A DNA stretch of 11,405 bases from DATGHS01 sp035307785 (GTDB taxonomy: Bacteria > Planctomycetota > Planctomycetia > Gemmatales > Gemmataceae): NCBI GenBank assembly GCA_035307785.1, contig DATGHS010000359.1, forward strand, positions 1 to 11,405, written 5' to 3'. Each line of letters starts with the position of its first letter. The first letter of the stretch is position 1. The notes under the pieces were generated by a model that worked only from the letters and a program-made list of their open reading frames with translations, did no database searches and was not told where the DNA came from. Made by a program: the position numbers and the translations under genes. Of the stretch, positions 1 through 7,076 are shown in pieces.

Positions 1-1
1 A

Positions 2-244
2 AAAGGCTTCGGATGGCTCGAATTCACCAAGAATGGGAAAATGATCTGGTCCAAACCAGGTGAAGCGCTTGGTGAATTCGATTACAAGATCGAAAAGAAC
101 AAAATCAAATTTGTCTACCGCTTTATGGGCGATAAAGGTTCAGATGAGGTTATTGAAATTAAATCATTAACCGACGACGACCTTACGCTGTTACTGAATT
201 GGGGGGACCGCGACACCTACGAGTTAAAAAGAGTCAAGAAATGA
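2..244 (+). CDS. C-terminal part of small lipocalin-like protein (partial)
   Basis: The reading frame is open from base 2 to a TGA at 242-244, giving about 80 residues with the 5' end outside the window. The visible part alternates short beta-strand-like stretches with charged turns (a WLEFTKNGKM segment, then YKIEKNKIKF, then EVIEIKSLTDDDLTL) and ends in a basic tail, YELKRVKK. This layout resembles the small lipocalin-like proteins (TIGR03066-type paralogs) that are abundant in planctomycetes. Members are usually around 110-150 residues with an N-terminal signal peptide, which would lie outside the window here. The family assignment rests on overall resemblance only. No catalytic residue is expected, and the biological role of such proteins is unknown. 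The gene converges on the DUF1501 gene across a short spacer carrying a hairpin. Confidence 0.55.
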   Translation, partial: KGFGWLEFTKNGKMIWSKPGEALGEFDYKIEKNKIKFVYRFMGDKGSDEVIEIKSLTDDDLTLLLNWGDRDTYELKRVKK

Positions 245-246
245 AA

Positions 247-268
247 ATGCCGGGCCTGTGCCCGGCAT
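247..268 (-). terminator. Rho-independent terminator of the DUF1549-DUF1501 operon
   Basis: A perfect 9-bp GC-rich stem (247-255 with 260-268, ATGCCGGGC/GCCCGGCAT) closes a four-base CTGT loop. Read on the minus strand it is followed by TTTTCATTTCTT, a broken T-tract, about 60 bases after the DUF1501 stop codon. On the plus strand no T-run follows, so it probably acts mainly on the minus-strand operon, though it may slow transcription from both converging genes. Confidence 0.65.
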
Positions 269-327
269 CGTCTGACCAAACCGCATTGTTGAAATCGGAC
301 AGGATTGGAATCCTATCCCACATTATT

Positions 328-1662
328 TTACAGCAATTCCTTGATCGGGTTGGCGCCCTTCTCCACAACGCGAATCGGCCGGCCGATCGGCGTTTCATTC
401 TGCTTGTTGTAATCGATGCCCAGGATACTGCAAATCGTGGCCATGTAGTCGATCACCGGCACGGGGCGATCCACGACCGTGGCGCCTTCGGCATCGGTCT
501 TGCCGATGACCTGGCCGCCCTTGATGCCGCCACCGAAGAAGACCGTGCTCCAGGCGCGCGGGTAGTGGTCGCGGCCCGGTTCGCCGTTGGCGCCCTGGCG
601 GTTGTTGATCTTGGGCGTGCGGCCGAATTCGCCCATCCAGATCACCAGCGTGCTGTCGAGCAGGCCGCGATCTTTCAGGTCGTTAATCAGCGCGCTCAGG
701 CCCTGATCGACGATTCCGGAAAGCTGCTTCACGCGGCTAAAGTTGTTCTGGTGCGTGTCCCAACCGCCGAGCGTCACTTCCACGAACGGGATGCCCACTT
801 CGATAAGCCGGCGGGCGAGAAGGCAGCTTTCGGCGAACTTGTTGTTATTGTTGTTGCCGCCGCCCTTGCGAGCCGGTTCCGACGATTGCGCCGGCTGATT
901 CGGGAAATATAGCTTCTTGCCCGATTCCGGTTCGAGCGCCAGATCGAAGGCTTTTGCTTCTTTGCATTCCATCAACCGAATAGCACGCTGATAGGTGGTG
1001 CGATGATCGTTGATGGCCGTGCCCTGGTATTGCTTGTAGAAGCCGGCCTCCATGTCTTCGAGCAGGCCGGTGCGGTTCTGGAACTGGCTCTCGTTGACCA
1101 GCGGCCGGAGGCTTTCCACGCCACGAGCTGGGTCGGCCACATCGAGCGGCTGATGCTTCGGTCCGAGAAAGCCGGCCCCGTAACTGCGCGGGCCGATGGT
1201 CACGAAGTTCGGCAACGGGAAATTCGGATCGCCGAGTTCTTTCGACACGATCGAGCCGAGGCTCGGATACACCAGCCCGCCGATGCCTTCCTTGTAGCCG
1301 GTGTGCAGGTAAACCTTGGCCCGGCCATGCGCGCCTTCCTGCGTGCTCATGCCGCGAATGATCGCGCCATGATTCATGAGTTGCGCCAACTTCGGGAAGT
1401 GCTCGGAAATCTCGACGCCATCGGCACTGGTCTTGATCGGCTTGAATTCGCCGCCGTCGGCCGTCCCCGGCTTCAGGTCGAAAGTGTCTTTATGGCTCGG
1501 CCCGCCGTCCATCCACAGCAGGATGCACGACTTGTGCTTGACCTTGCTTTCGGCGGCGCGAGCGGCCAGGACGTTGAGCCAGCCGGAGAGCGAAGCGCCG
1601 AGTGCTCCGGCCGAAGCGATCCGCAGAAATTCACGACGCGAATGCGGGGGGATAAAGTTCAC
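328..1662 (-). CDS. DUF1501 family protein (Tat-exported)
   Basis: This 444-residue protein belongs to the DUF1501 family (PF07394). The family is related to alkaline phosphatases/sulfatases and is greatly expanded in planctomycetes; its biochemical function is not established. An N-terminal twin-arginine signal is visible: SRREFLRIA at about residues 8-16, then a hydrophobic stretch ending near AARAA, so the protein should be folded and then exported. Family landmarks are WMDGGPSHKDTFD (about residues 50-62), EFGRTP in the C-terminal half and a nearby GRDHYP segment. A GNNNNNK asparagine run looks like a low-complexity loop. The start is a GTG at 1660-1662 with AGGAG about eight bases upstream on the minus strand, and no better ATG exists in that frame. 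It lies 48 bases after the DUF1549/DUF1553 gene, the usual pairing, so the two are probably co-transcribed and act together at the cell envelope. Confidence 0.95.
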   Translation of the reverse strand: MNFIPPHSRREFLRIASAGALGASLSGWLNVLAARAAESKVKHKSCILLWMDGGPSHKDTFDLKPGTADGGEFKPIKTSADGVEISEHFPKLAQLMNHGAIIRGMSTQEGAHGRAKVYLHTGYKEGIGGLVYPSLGSIVSKELGDPNFPLPNFVTIGPRSYGAGFLGPKHQPLDVADPARGVESLRPLVNESQFQNRTGLLEDMEAGFYKQYQGTAINDHRTTYQRAIRLMECKEAKAFDLALEPESGKKLYFPNQPAQSSEPARKGGGNNNNNKFAESCLLARRLIEVGIPFVEVTLGGWDTHQNNFSRVKQLSGIVDQGLSALINDLKDRGLLDSTLVIWMGEFGRTPKINNRQGANGEPGRDHYPRAWSTVFFGGGIKGGQVIGKTDAEGATVVDRPVPVIDYMATICSILGIDYNKQNETPIGRPIRVVEKGANPIKELL

Positions 1663-1683
1663 GGTATGTTCTCCTGAAGCAAT

Positions 1684-1697
1684 AGCCGCTTGCGGCT
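1684..1697. repeat. Small palindrome between DUF1549 and DUF1501 genes
   Basis: AGCCGC-TT-GCGGCT forms a short self-complementary element in the 48-base spacer of the operon. It sits just upstream of the DUF1501 ribosome-binding site on the minus strand. It is much shorter than the palindromes of the phage module and could be chance or a mild mRNA structure. Confidence 0.45.
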
Positions 1698-1710
1698 TAG
1701 CGAGGGAAAG

Positions 1711-3582
1711 TTATCGATTCAACGCAAATTCACTCGAATTCAGCAGCACCCACAGGATGTCGCCGAAACCATCCGTGGGATGATCATCCACATACTTCGT
1801 CATCTTTTCCATTTCCGCGCTCGTGGGTCGGCGGGAGAAAGCGGTCAGGTACAGCTTTTCGATGGCTTGATCCTTGGCCAGGCCGCGCGTCAAGTTCTGG
1901 GCCACCAGCGAAGCACCGCGCGCGTATTGCGGCGAGTTCATGAGCCGCAACACCTGCGGAATGCCCGATTCGTAAGAAATCGCTTGCGTCTCGCCGGCAT
2001 CGAAGAAGGCAACGAATTGATCGCGGGCAGTCAGGGCCCCGCGCTTCTGTGCCGCGGCAAAGGCGGCGGCTTTGTCCTTGGGGATTTCCCTGCCCAAATT
2101 CGCCACGCTCACCACTGCGTTTAGAGAGTCATAAAGCTGCTCAGCGGTCAGCACCTTGATCGGCATGTGGCTGAAATACGTGCGATCCGCTTCATTGCCC
2201 GCCACCGGAATGCTCGTTCGCTGATAAGTCTCGCTGTTGCAAATGGCCCGGTAAAGGAAGCGCACGTCGAAATCCTGCGCGACGAATACCTTCGCGAGTT
2301 CGTCCAGCAATTCTGGATGCGAGGGCACGCGCTCCTCGTGCATGTCGTCGATCGGATTGATAATGCCGACACCGAAAAGTTGGCCCCAAACGCGATTCGC
2401 CCAGGCCCGGCCAAAGTATGGGTTCTCCTTCTCGGTCAGCCATTTGGCGAAGACCGGCCGTAACGGTTCCTTATCTTCGACGTTGGCTTGCTCGCCCTTC
2501 AAGAACTTCGGCGGCAGGAACTTCGCGGCTTCCGGCAGGTTCTTTTGCCGGGCCACGCCTTTACCCTGGGTGGCGCTAATCTCGACGATGGAGGGCACTC
2601 GACCCTTAGGATTGGGGTTCTTTGGATTCCCGTCCAAGCGCACCTTCATGAAGAACGCGGCCAGTGCCCAGTAGTCGTTCTGCTTGTAGCTGACAAACGG
2701 ATGATTGTGGCACTGAGCACACTCGATTTTCACGCCGAGGAAGAGCCGACTAATGGAGTCGGTCATCTTGTCGGCCGAAAGGGCGGCTAAGAAATAGGTC
2801 GAGGCGCCGTTCTCCTCTTGTGTCCCGGTCGCGGTTAGCAGGCCCGTGACAATCTTGTCCCAGCTTTCGCCCTGCACGAACCTGTCTTCCAGCCATTCGC
2901 GCAGCGGATCGACGCGAATGCCGCGGTTCTCGGTGAGCCGCTGAAACATGAGCTTGGTCCAAACATCGCCTTCGTGCTTGCCGAAGACGGGGCTGGCGAG
3001 CAACTCATCGATTAACTTAGCACGCTTGTTTGGATCTTTATCGTCGAGAAATGCTTTCGTTTTTTCCACGTTCGGAATCACGCCCGTGAGGTCGAGGTAA
3101 ACGCGGCGCAAGAACTCGGCATCATCAGCCTTTGGCGAAGCGGGAAGCTTTTCCTCCTCCAGCTTTTTGGCAATTGCCTCGTCGATCTTTTTCGTCAGCG
3201 GAGCAGTCGGCATTTTGGCCAGGCGTTCCTTCAGCATCGCCTCGGCGGCTTTGGCCTGCGCGGCTTTCTTTTCTTCTTCGATGCGCTTGGCCTCGGCCTC
3301 CTTTTTCAGTTCTTCGGCTGTCTTGGGCTTTTCGGTTTGAACTTTCCGCTTGACCACGTTGGCTGAATTCGCGGCGGCAGACATCACGACTCGTATGGCA
3401 ATGCTGGCCGAGGTGTTCTTCCCCTCGTCGCGCTTCGATTTCTCGGCTTCGGCTTTCTGTTGTGCCAGGAGCTTGGCTTTGGCCTTCGCTTCGGCCGGGG
3501 TATCGTCCGCCCGCACCGAAGCGACTCCGAAAAACATGGCGGTCACTAAGAGGATTCCGCAACACGATGGTTTGGAAAGCAT
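1711..3582 (-). CDS. DUF1549 and DUF1553 domain-containing secreted protein
   Basis: The 623-residue product has a signal peptide (residues 1-25, hydrophobic core then ASVRA). Next comes a Lys/Glu/Ala-rich segment of about 110 residues (roughly 27-145) with strong coiled-coil character. The DUF1549 domain (PF07583) follows, with FLRRVYLDLTG at about 157-167 and CAQCHNHPF at about 288-296, and then the DUF1553 domain (PF07587) from about 370 to the end, with FGRAWANRVWGQLFGVGI. The CxxCH motif resembles a haem c site but is an intrinsic feature of DUF1549, and haem attachment is unproven. Many family members are longer and carry an N-terminal planctomycete cytochrome domain (PSC1); here the charged linker takes that place. 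The start ATG has AGGAG upstream. It is the first gene of a two-gene operon with the DUF1501 protein. Function is unknown beyond a presumed role outside the cytoplasm, possibly in polysaccharide use. Confidence 0.95.
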   Translation of the reverse strand: MLSKPSCCGILLVTAMFFGVASVRADDTPAEAKAKAKLLAQQKAEAEKSKRDEGKNTSASIAIRVVMSAAANSANVVKRKVQTEKPKTAEELKKEAEAKRIEEEKKAAQAKAAEAMLKERLAKMPTAPLTKKIDEAIAKKLEEEKLPASPKADDAEFLRRVYLDLTGVIPNVEKTKAFLDDKDPNKRAKLIDELLASPVFGKHEGDVWTKLMFQRLTENRGIRVDPLREWLEDRFVQGESWDKIVTGLLTATGTQEENGASTYFLAALSADKMTDSISRLFLGVKIECAQCHNHPFVSYKQNDYWALAAFFMKVRLDGNPKNPNPKGRVPSIVEISATQGKGVARQKNLPEAAKFLPPKFLKGEQANVEDKEPLRPVFAKWLTEKENPYFGRAWANRVWGQLFGVGIINPIDDMHEERVPSHPELLDELAKVFVAQDFDVRFLYRAICNSETYQRTSIPVAGNEADRTYFSHMPIKVLTAEQLYDSLNAVVSVANLGREIPKDKAAAFAAAQKRGALTARDQFVAFFDAGETQAISYESGIPQVLRLMNSPQYARGASLVAQNLTRGLAKDQAIEKLYLTAFSRRPTSAEMEKMTKYVDDHPTDGFGDILWVLLNSSEFALNR

Positions 3583-3744
3583 AAGTGGGACTCCTGCTCG
3601 ACAGGTGGGCGAAAAGCGATCTAAGCGGGAAGAATCGGCAACGAGAAACCGTCTGGTGCTAATGTATTAATAAACCCAATTGAGGGCGTTTGGTTCCGGC
3701 GGAATGGTACCTGCAATAAAAGGCCGCGATGCCGCCCGTTTAGG

Positions 3745-3795
3745 CAAAAATGAACAACCGGGGGCGCGGAAAACTCATGATTCCCCCCCTCGGTT
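3745..3795 (-). terminator. Probable terminator after the phage head module
   Basis: On the minus strand, downstream of the last phage gene, AACC(GA)GGGGG at 3795-3783 can pair with CCCCCGGTT at 3764-3756. This gives about nine base pairs with a two-base bulge and an 18-base loop. CATTTTTG follows immediately (minus strand, from about 3752). This is a reasonable but imperfect intrinsic terminator marking the end of the head module before the DUF1549 gene. The rest of 3583-3818 holds no gene that I can support. An AT-rich patch at about 3660-3680 may belong to the promoter of the DUF1549-DUF1501 operon, but no convincing -35/-10 pair was found. Confidence 0.45.
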
Positions 3796-3818
3796 CTCAC
3801 CAAGCAATTCGGATTCTA

Positions 3819-4196
3819 TCACGGCCCTGGCCAGACGGCTGAATCGCGCAAGAGGTAGGCTCGCTTGAATTGCCCGGCGGTTCCGCGGCCGCGCATTTCC
3901 ACCCAGACAACCACATAAATGCTGCCGCTCGAATCAGGCATTCGGACCTCGTCGCCGTCGGCATAGCCCGGCGCGTCAATGCCGCCCGATCGGGTGCAGC
4001 CGTCGCGGATATCGACGCTCTCATCCATGTCGATAAAGTGCGACCAGATGAGTGTGCCGCTGGCCGGTCCCATGCCCCGGCCGCGCGCCAAGTCCGGCAC
4101 CAACCGGCAAGCAATACCGGTTGCCAAGGGCGTCGCCGCGCCAAACGGACGGTACAGAGCGAACGTGGTGGTCAAGAAAGCGGATGGAATGGACAT
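3819..4196 (-). CDS. Small phage structural protein, possible head-completion factor
   Basis: This 125-residue protein begins MSIPSAFLTTTF. The frame stays open further upstream, but that part only translates the inverted repeat before the gene. I do not recognise the family with certainty. The predicted character is a small beta-rich barrel: strands such as GTLIWSHFID, EVRMPDSSGSIYVVVWVEM and FKRAYLLRD alternate with polar turns. It comes directly after the gp6-like connector gene, the position where HK97- and SPP1-type phages encode the head-closure or stopper protein, so a head-completion role is inferred from position and size. It is the last gene before a terminator-like hairpin and an unrelated chromosomal operon. 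No clear ribosome-binding site is visible; the upstream bases are pyrimidine- and AC-rich repeat sequence. Confidence 0.7.
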   Translation of the reverse strand: MSIPSAFLTTTFALYRPFGAATPLATGIACRLVPDLARGRGMGPASGTLIWSHFIDMDESVDIRDGCTRSGGIDAPGYADGDEVRMPDSSGSIYVVVWVEMRGRGTAGQFKRAYLLRDSAVWPGP

Positions 4197-4202
4197 GGGT
4201 TT

Positions 4203-4289
4203 GGTGAGTGGTGAGTGGTGACTGGTAAGTTCTTTCGCAAGCCGCGGGGCGAGTCTTCGAGCCCCGCGGGTCACCACTCACCACTCACC
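4203..4289. repeat. Nested inverted repeat (junction A)
   Basis: A 19-bp perfect outer stem pairs 4203-4221 with 4271-4289. Each arm is made of direct 7-base units (GAGTGGT on the left, ACCACTC on the right). Inside it lies a second perfect 9-bp stem, CCGCGGGGC at 4242-4250 with GCCCCGCGG at 4261-4269, enclosing a 10-base loop. The element fills most of the 104-base spacer between the connector gene and the last phage gene. Confidence 0.9.
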
Positions 4290-4300
4290 ACTCGCTCCTG

Positions 4301-4927
4301 TCAAATGTTGGCCGTCCGATACGGCGCCAGCAGGCGCTCGATTTCGGGCGGAATGGGTAAATGGGCCAGTTGGTCGAACCGATACGTCATGTCGTCAAGC
4401 TTGAGTTCGGAAAGGTTTTGGAAGCCGGCCGCGACCTGAGTTTTCACCTGGCAATACCAGTGATTGATGATCTGGGCATACGCTTCCTTAACGTCGTTGG
4501 GCACATTGCCGGTGGCCGTGCTGTAAATCACTTGCACGGCGCGCGGGCTGCGCGTCCAGATTGCCCGGTCGGCATTGACCAGGGCCGGGTTCCGATAGGG
4601 AGCCACAAAAGGCCCTACCTTCGACTGAATCACGCCACGCTCGCTGTGAACGACATAGGTGCTTGGGTCAATGATCGTATTGGAGCCGAATACTTCGGCC
4701 GGATCGACGTTAACGCTGGTTACCGATGTAACTGGAAAGTTCGCCAACGTCAGAAATTCCGTGTTGCCTGGGAAATACTCGGTGTAGGTGCCGCCAATGA
4801 AATCCCGGCCGCAGTAATTGCCGATCCACGAATCGGCAGAATCCTGAAGCAACCCAATGAGCGTATCATCGGCCGAAGTCGTGATGCCCAGGCGCGTCTT
4901 GACATTGGCGAGAGTATCGAGAGACAT
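4301..4927 (-). CDS. Phage gp6-like head-tail connector protein
   Basis: The 208-residue product matches the pattern of the phage gp6-like/YqbG head-tail connector family (PF05135), which forms a ring under the portal and joins the filled head to the tail. The N-terminus (SLDTLANVKTRLGI, DDTLIGLLQDSADSWIGNYCGR) is the helical segment characteristic of the family. A beta-rich middle with FPVTSVTSVNVDP follows, and then a C-terminal helical part with VPNDVKEAYAQIINHWY. The chosen start, MSLDTL at 4927, has CGGAG about eight bases upstream on the minus strand. The frame remains open for 30 codons further upstream, but those codons translate the inverted repeat and are not expected to be made. 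The gene lies downstream of capsid and small-protein genes, in the canonical order. Confidence 0.85.
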   Translation of the reverse strand: MSLDTLANVKTRLGITTSADDTLIGLLQDSADSWIGNYCGRDFIGGTYTEYFPGNTEFLTLANFPVTSVTSVNVDPAEVFGSNTIIDPSTYVVHSERGVIQSKVGPFVAPYRNPALVNADRAIWTRSPRAVQVIYSTATGNVPNDVKEAYAQIINHWYCQVKTQVAAGFQNLSELKLDDMTYRFDQLAHLPIPPEIERLLAPYRTANI

Positions 4928-4947
4928 GGGAAAACTCCGATGTTGAA

Positions 4948-5017
4948 ATGCGGAACTCGGAATTCGGAATGCGGAATAAGAATGCAATTCCCTGATTCCG
5001 CATTCCGAGTTCCGCAT
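4948..5017. repeat. Inverted repeat (junction B)
   Basis: The left arm at 4948-4977 and right arm at 4995-5017 pair over two perfect blocks: 4948-4962 with 5003-5017, and TGCGGAAT at 4970-4977 with ATTCCGCA at 4995-5002. A 7-base insertion (TTCGGAA, 4963-4969) is present in the left arm only. The left arm contains CGGAATTCGGAATGCGGAA (4958-4976), the same 19-mer that forms the stem at the next junction. The stop codon of the upstream gene sits at the outer edge. Confidence 0.88.
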
Positions 5018-5023
5018 TCCGAA

Positions 5024-5401
5024 TTAGATCTGCTTCTTCTGCTCGCTGATCACCACCGCGATGGCGAAGCTGGGGCTGGTGCCGCCGACGGTGCCGACAT
5101 AGCGCAGATAGCGCTTCGTGCGCTCGAAGGAGATGGCCTGGTAATTGCTGCTGGCCGTGACTTGGGTAAAGGTCGCGTTGGTGACGTCGCTCCACGTGCT
5201 GCCGTCGCTCGACTCCTGAATTTTGCCGGCCAGGGTGGGCGACGTGCCGCTGACGGTGCCGACTTGTTGAATGGCAAAGCAGGAACCATCGCCGTTAATC
5301 ATGTCGGCACTCGAACCGTTGGTGGTGGACGTGATGGTTTGCGGCGGCAACCCGTCGCCAAGAATCATCTGATCAGCCACATCGTGAAGTTTGGTAGACA
5401 T
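5024..5401 (-). CDS. Phage structural protein between capsid and connector
   Basis: This 125-residue protein starts at MSTKLHDVADQ with GGAG upstream. It is rich in Ser, Thr, Gly and Val and has short beta segments: SCFAIQQVGTVSGTSPTL, KIQESSDGSTWSDV, then RYLRYVGTVGGTSPSFAIAVVISEQKK. The GTVSGTSPTL and GTVGGTSPSF segments look like two related beta hairpins. Similar small beta-sandwich-like proteins are often encoded next to capsid genes in tailed phages and prophages, so a capsid decoration or head-spike role is plausible, but I cannot name a verified family. The frame is open upstream to 5554, but that part only translates the palindromic spacer. It lies between the capsid and connector genes, each junction marked by a palindrome of the same family. 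Confidence 0.82.
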   Translation of the reverse strand: MSTKLHDVADQMILGDGLPPQTITSTTNGSSADMINGDGSCFAIQQVGTVSGTSPTLAGKIQESSDGSTWSDVTNATFTQVTASSNYQAISFERTKRYLRYVGTVGGTSPSFAIAVVISEQKKQI

Positions 5402-5441
5402 TAGAATTCTCCGGTGAATATGAGGGAAAGGGAAAGAATCA

Positions 5442-5524
5442 GAATTCGGAATTCGGAATGCGGAATTCGAAATCAATTCAAAATGTCTTCCATTCCGCCT
5501 TCCGCATTCCGAATTCCGCATTCG
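5442..5524. repeat. Inverted repeat (junction C)
   Basis: A perfect 19-bp stem pairs CGGAATTCGGAATGCGGAA at 5447-5465 with its reverse complement at 5500-5518, around a 34-base centre. The flanks carry further degenerate GGAAT/ATTCC words. The element makes up more than half of the 145-base spacer between the capsid gene and the next gene. The same 19-mer occurs at 4958-4976, so two adjacent junctions share one repeat family. Confidence 0.92.
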
Positions 5525-5546
5525 AACTTGGTTCATCAGTTTTCTG

Positions 5547-6926
5547 TTAGGCAATCAACAGCGTGTCGCAGAGAACAAAGCTCGCCGCGTGCCGCGGGCC
5601 GGCGTCGATGTGCTGGATGCCGCGCAGGTAGGTCTGATCATTCTGAAGGGCCGTGTCGCCGAGGCCGGACGCCAGGAACTCCATCACGCCCATGCGGGCC
5701 ACGATCCAATCCGGGAAGTAGCCAAGGATGACGTAGGTGAGGTTGTTGCCGCTTCCCTTGCTGCGCGTGTTCGAGATCTGCGCCGAGCGCACCACCTTCG
5801 TGCCGTAAATCTCGTGTGGCGGAGCGTCGGCGGCCGAACGCATCGGGTGAAACAAGAACGGCCCTGCCTGATCGCCGGCCGTGATTTCATCGGCCCGGCG
5901 GTTCATGATCACCGCATAGAAATCCTTGCGCATGAGCCAGGCGGTCGGCGCATCCACGGCATCGGGCAGCTTGCTTTCCATCTTCGCCACATCTTGCGGT
6001 TGGAAGGTATCGCCGTTCGCCCCCGTCGTCGAAGCCGTCAGCGTGGAGATGTCGGAATAGGTCAACAAGCCCTTGATCTGCGTGCCGCCGGTGCCTTCGA
6101 GCATGGCCAGGTCGGCTTTTAGGGCCGCCACGCGGGCCATGTCGAAGCGGATCAGGCCTTCAGCCGAGGCGCTGGCAAAGCGGAGCAACTCGTTGTTCAG
6201 CTTGATGAACACGCCCAGTTTCTTCGCTTGCAGATCGAGGTTGCCGGTGGCCGGCGTGCTTTCCGTGATGGCCGTCCCTTCGCCGACCCAATACGCCGTC
6301 GAGCCGCCGGTCAGCTTCGGAAATTGAATCCGTCCATTCGGCGGCAACGCGATCTCCTGGCAGCCCGCGTTCGCGAACGTCTCCATATTCCGCTGCATGT
6401 CGATCAATTCGCCCAGCACCGGCCCGGCCACAAAAGTGCCGCCCGCAATATCGCTCAGGGCGCCGAGCGCCTTCGTCTTCATGTTCAGCTTGCGGGCAAT
6501 CCACGCGGCTTCGTCGGCATCGAAGCGATCCTGAAATGCCGTCATCTTCTGGCGAATCTCCTGCTGCAAGCGCTGGCCGCGCGGCTCAAACGCGGGCAAG
6601 TGCCGGCTCGCCAACGGCACCAGGAATGACTGATGACCGCAGTGCGGCACGAAGCCGTACGTCGAATACAGTTCCCGCAGCTGATGATGGACGTGCAGCT
6701 CTTCCTTGGCCTGATCCGGCCCGACGATGCCGAGCGCGAAAGCGGCTGCTTTCAGCACCGAATAGCCGGCCGAGTCTTGCCCGACCGCCCCGCTGGTAAC
6801 CCACGGCACCCGCCGCTCGACTTGCGGCGTGGCCGCGAGTGCCTTCTCCACCGCCGTCGTGGTTTGCTGCTCGATGAATTGTGCCAACTCGGCGCGCGAC
6901 TGGAATTTTTCGACTGTTTCAGACAT
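5547..6926 (-). CDS. HK97-fold phage major capsid protein
   Basis: The 459-residue protein shows the pattern of HK97-type major capsid proteins. It has an N-terminal helical, coiled-coil-like segment (FQSRAELAQFIEQQTTTAVEKALA, residues 8-31) and a scaffold-like region to about residue 150. The capsid core follows, with GGTFVAGPVLGELIDMQRN (162-180), IQFPKLTGGSTAYWVGEGTAITES (200-223, E-loop region) and KKLGVFIKLNNELLRFAS (235-252). C-terminal strands are at EIYGTKVVRSAQISN and YVILGYFPDWIVARMGVMEF. The N-terminal 150 residues could be a delta domain removed by the adjacent protease during prohead maturation; this is inferred from family behaviour, and I see no proven cleavage site. AGGAGAG lies about eight bases before the ATG. 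It is the central gene of the module. Confidence 0.93.
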   Translation of the reverse strand: MSETVEKFQSRAELAQFIEQQTTTAVEKALAATPQVERRVPWVTSGAVGQDSAGYSVLKAAAFALGIVGPDQAKEELHVHHQLRELYSTYGFVPHCGHQSFLVPLASRHLPAFEPRGQRLQQEIRQKMTAFQDRFDADEAAWIARKLNMKTKALGALSDIAGGTFVAGPVLGELIDMQRNMETFANAGCQEIALPPNGRIQFPKLTGGSTAYWVGEGTAITESTPATGNLDLQAKKLGVFIKLNNELLRFASASAEGLIRFDMARVAALKADLAMLEGTGGTQIKGLLTYSDISTLTASTTGANGDTFQPQDVAKMESKLPDAVDAPTAWLMRKDFYAVIMNRRADEITAGDQAGPFLFHPMRSAADAPPHEIYGTKVVRSAQISNTRSKGSGNNLTYVILGYFPDWIVARMGVMEFLASGLGDTALQNDQTYLRGIQHIDAGPRHAASFVLCDTLLIA

Positions 6927-6967
6927 GAGAAACTCTCCTGAGGAAAGGGGAAAGGAAGCAAGATTTG

Positions 6968-7076
6968 AACCACACAGACACCGAGAGCACCGACAAAACG
7001 CCGAGAGGATTAAAATGATTTCCCTGCCAAATATGCCTCTGAGGCTTTCTCTGTGCTCTCTGTGTCTCTGTGGTTA
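6968..7076. repeat. Imperfect inverted repeat (junction D)
   Basis: The arm at 6968-6995 (AACCACACAGACACCGAGAG followed by CACCGACA) is complementary, with about five mismatches, to 7049-7076, which reads on the minus strand as AACCACAGAGACACAGAGAG and then CACAGAGA. The right arm lies inside the protease gene and encodes its last residues. Words of the ACCACAGAGACACAGAG type recur between genes in many environmental bacterial genomes; that statement is from memory and was not checked here. Confidence 0.8.

Noticed and set aside
288..314. AGGATT-GG-AATCCT hairpin at 301-314
   Set aside because: The stem is five or six base pairs with almost no loop and no T-run at the right distance; the 247-268 hairpin is a better terminator.
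199..1677. Plus-strand open frames of 237 and 224 codons
   Set aside because: Both are antisense to the DUF1501 gene, whose family motifs and Tat signal are clear. Their products are Ala/Arg/His-rich without domain features.
4928..5017. Longer N-termini for the connector, small beta protein, protease and last gene
   Set aside because: The extra codons are translations of inverted repeats upstream of good ribosome-binding sites, so the shorter starts were used.
4361..5404. Long plus-strand open frame of 347 codons
   Set aside because: It lies opposite the connector and small-protein genes, runs through two palindromic spacers and has no recognisable domain. It is an antisense shadow of the GC-rich minus-strand genes.
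4203..5518. CRISPR array or iterons
   Set aside because: Repeats are inverted, few in number, unevenly spaced and of several families, with no unique spacers of constant length.
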